Positions 14,456 through 14,921 of a stretch of DNA of 14,921 nt are shown piece after piece. Each line of letters starts with the position of its first letter. The stretch's first letter is position 1. The stretch comes from UMGS1851 sp900555605. Lineage in GTDB: Bacteria; Bacillota; Clostridia; UBA1212; UBA1255. Below the pieces are notes generated by a model. The model was not told where the DNA came from. It saw only the letters and a list, made by a program, of their open reading frames with translations, and ran no database searches. Made by a program: the position numbers and the translations under genes. The stretch covers positions 1 through 14,921 of the forward strand of contig CABROF010000063.1 in NCBI GenBank assembly GCA_902472555.1, given 5' to 3'.

Positions 14456-14921
14456 TCATATCAGCGTCACGATGGTCACTCCCGCATCCCCTTCTCCGTA
14501 TTCGCCGAGCCGAAAAGACTGAACGGACCGATTGCCCTTCAAATATTTGTGGATACCGCTGCGCAGCGCGCCTGTTCCTTTGCCGTGAATCACGCTGAAC
14601 GTATGCTGCTTTGCCATCAATCCGTCATGAATCTGCCGATCCACTACGGAAACCGCTTCCTCAACGGTCATACCGCGTACATCAATTTCGCCCTGAATGG
14701 TAGCGGCCTTCATTGTACCTGTTCCGCCGCCTCCGGATGCATGCCTTCTGCCTGTTTTTTCAGGATTTTTTTCCAATCGCAGATCTTCGAGCGGCAGATA
14801 AACCTTCAGGATGCCAGCCTGTACATATACAGTTCCATCTTTATTCGGCGGTTCCAGAACCGTTCCGACGCTGTTCAGACTCACGATCCGAACCGTTTGT
14901 CCGGCCGTAAGCGTTTCCGGC
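14456..14921 (-). CDS. mutS2: Endonuclease MutS2, C-terminal part (5' end outside window)
   Basis: MutS2 is a MutS paralogue without a mismatch-recognition domain. In Firmicutes it is linked to suppression of recombination and to rescue of collided ribosomes. Only the last 154 residues are visible. First comes a small beta-rich, KOW-like segment (AGQTVRIVSLNSVGTVLEP, then YVQAGILKVYLPLEDL), which precedes the nuclease domain in this family. A charged, glycine-rich linker (ASGGGGTG) follows. The end is a complete Smr domain, with EIDVRGMTVEEAV matching the usual LDLRG motif and VIHGKGTGALR matching the HGxGxGxLR motif, and a TGA stop. The frame stays open to the window edge, so a GTG codon inside this stretch is internal and not the start. 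The ATPase and clamp regions are not visible. Assignment to MutS2 rather than to a free-standing Smr protein rests on the KOW-linker-Smr order. Confidence 0.93.
   Translation of the reverse strand, partial: PETLTAGQTVRIVSLNSVGTVLEPPNKDGTVYVQAGILKVYLPLEDLRLEKNPEKTGRRHASGGGGTGTMKAATIQGEIDVRGMTVEEAVSVVDRQIHDGLMAKQHTFSVIHGKGTGALRSGIHKYLKGNRSVQSFRLGEYGEGDAGVTIVTLI

Overview
The window is about 15 kb of a chromosome with a GC content near one half. It probably comes from an anaerobic, endospore-forming member of the Clostridia (Bacillota). Three things point there: a stage II sporulation amidase (SpoIIP) directly ahead of lepA and hemW, which is a typical clostridial arrangement; a very large oxygen-sensitive activase of the 2-hydroxyacyl-CoA dehydratase type; and a biotin-dependent carboxyltransferase followed by its biotin carrier. 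I cannot name the genus. Every gene I can support lies on the minus strand, so transcription runs from high to low coordinates. Coding density is very high, and I see no mobile element, tRNA, rRNA or CRISPR array.

Layout in the direction of transcription. The window opens inside mutS2 (14921-14456; KOW-like segment plus Smr nuclease domain). A 147-bp gap follows. It holds a strong SigA-type promoter (TTGACT, 17 bp, TAAAAT) and a foldable leader, then aspS (14308-12527). After it, tightly packed, come a 1427-residue CoA-dehydratase activase-type protein (12516-8233), spoIIP (8236-6974), lepA (6959-5157), hemW (5160-3976) and a nuclease-helicase fusion (3969-1600). The activase/spoIIP and lepA/hemW junctions are 4-bp ATGA overlaps. 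The other gaps are 6 to 14 bp. This looks like one six-gene transcription unit read from the promoter ahead of aspS.

A second promoter of the same design (TTGACT, 17 bp, TATTAT) has its -35 element inside the last codons of the helicase gene. It drives a divergent carboxyltransferase (1531-128) and the start of a biotin carrier gene (84 to the window edge). That pair is probably the beginning of an acyl-CoA carboxylase or decarboxylase operon that continues outside the window.

Functionally the large unit is mixed: tRNA charging (AspRS), a redox or radical enzyme activator, spore engulfment (SpoIIP), translation (LepA/EF4), heme delivery (HemW), and a DNA repair or processing enzyme. The parts most worth a second look are the 1427-residue protein with two complete activase modules and its own dehydratase-like half, the PD-(D/E)XK plus XPD-type helicase fusion, and the short carboxyltransferase with altered glycine motifs. 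None of these amounts to a proven new system.
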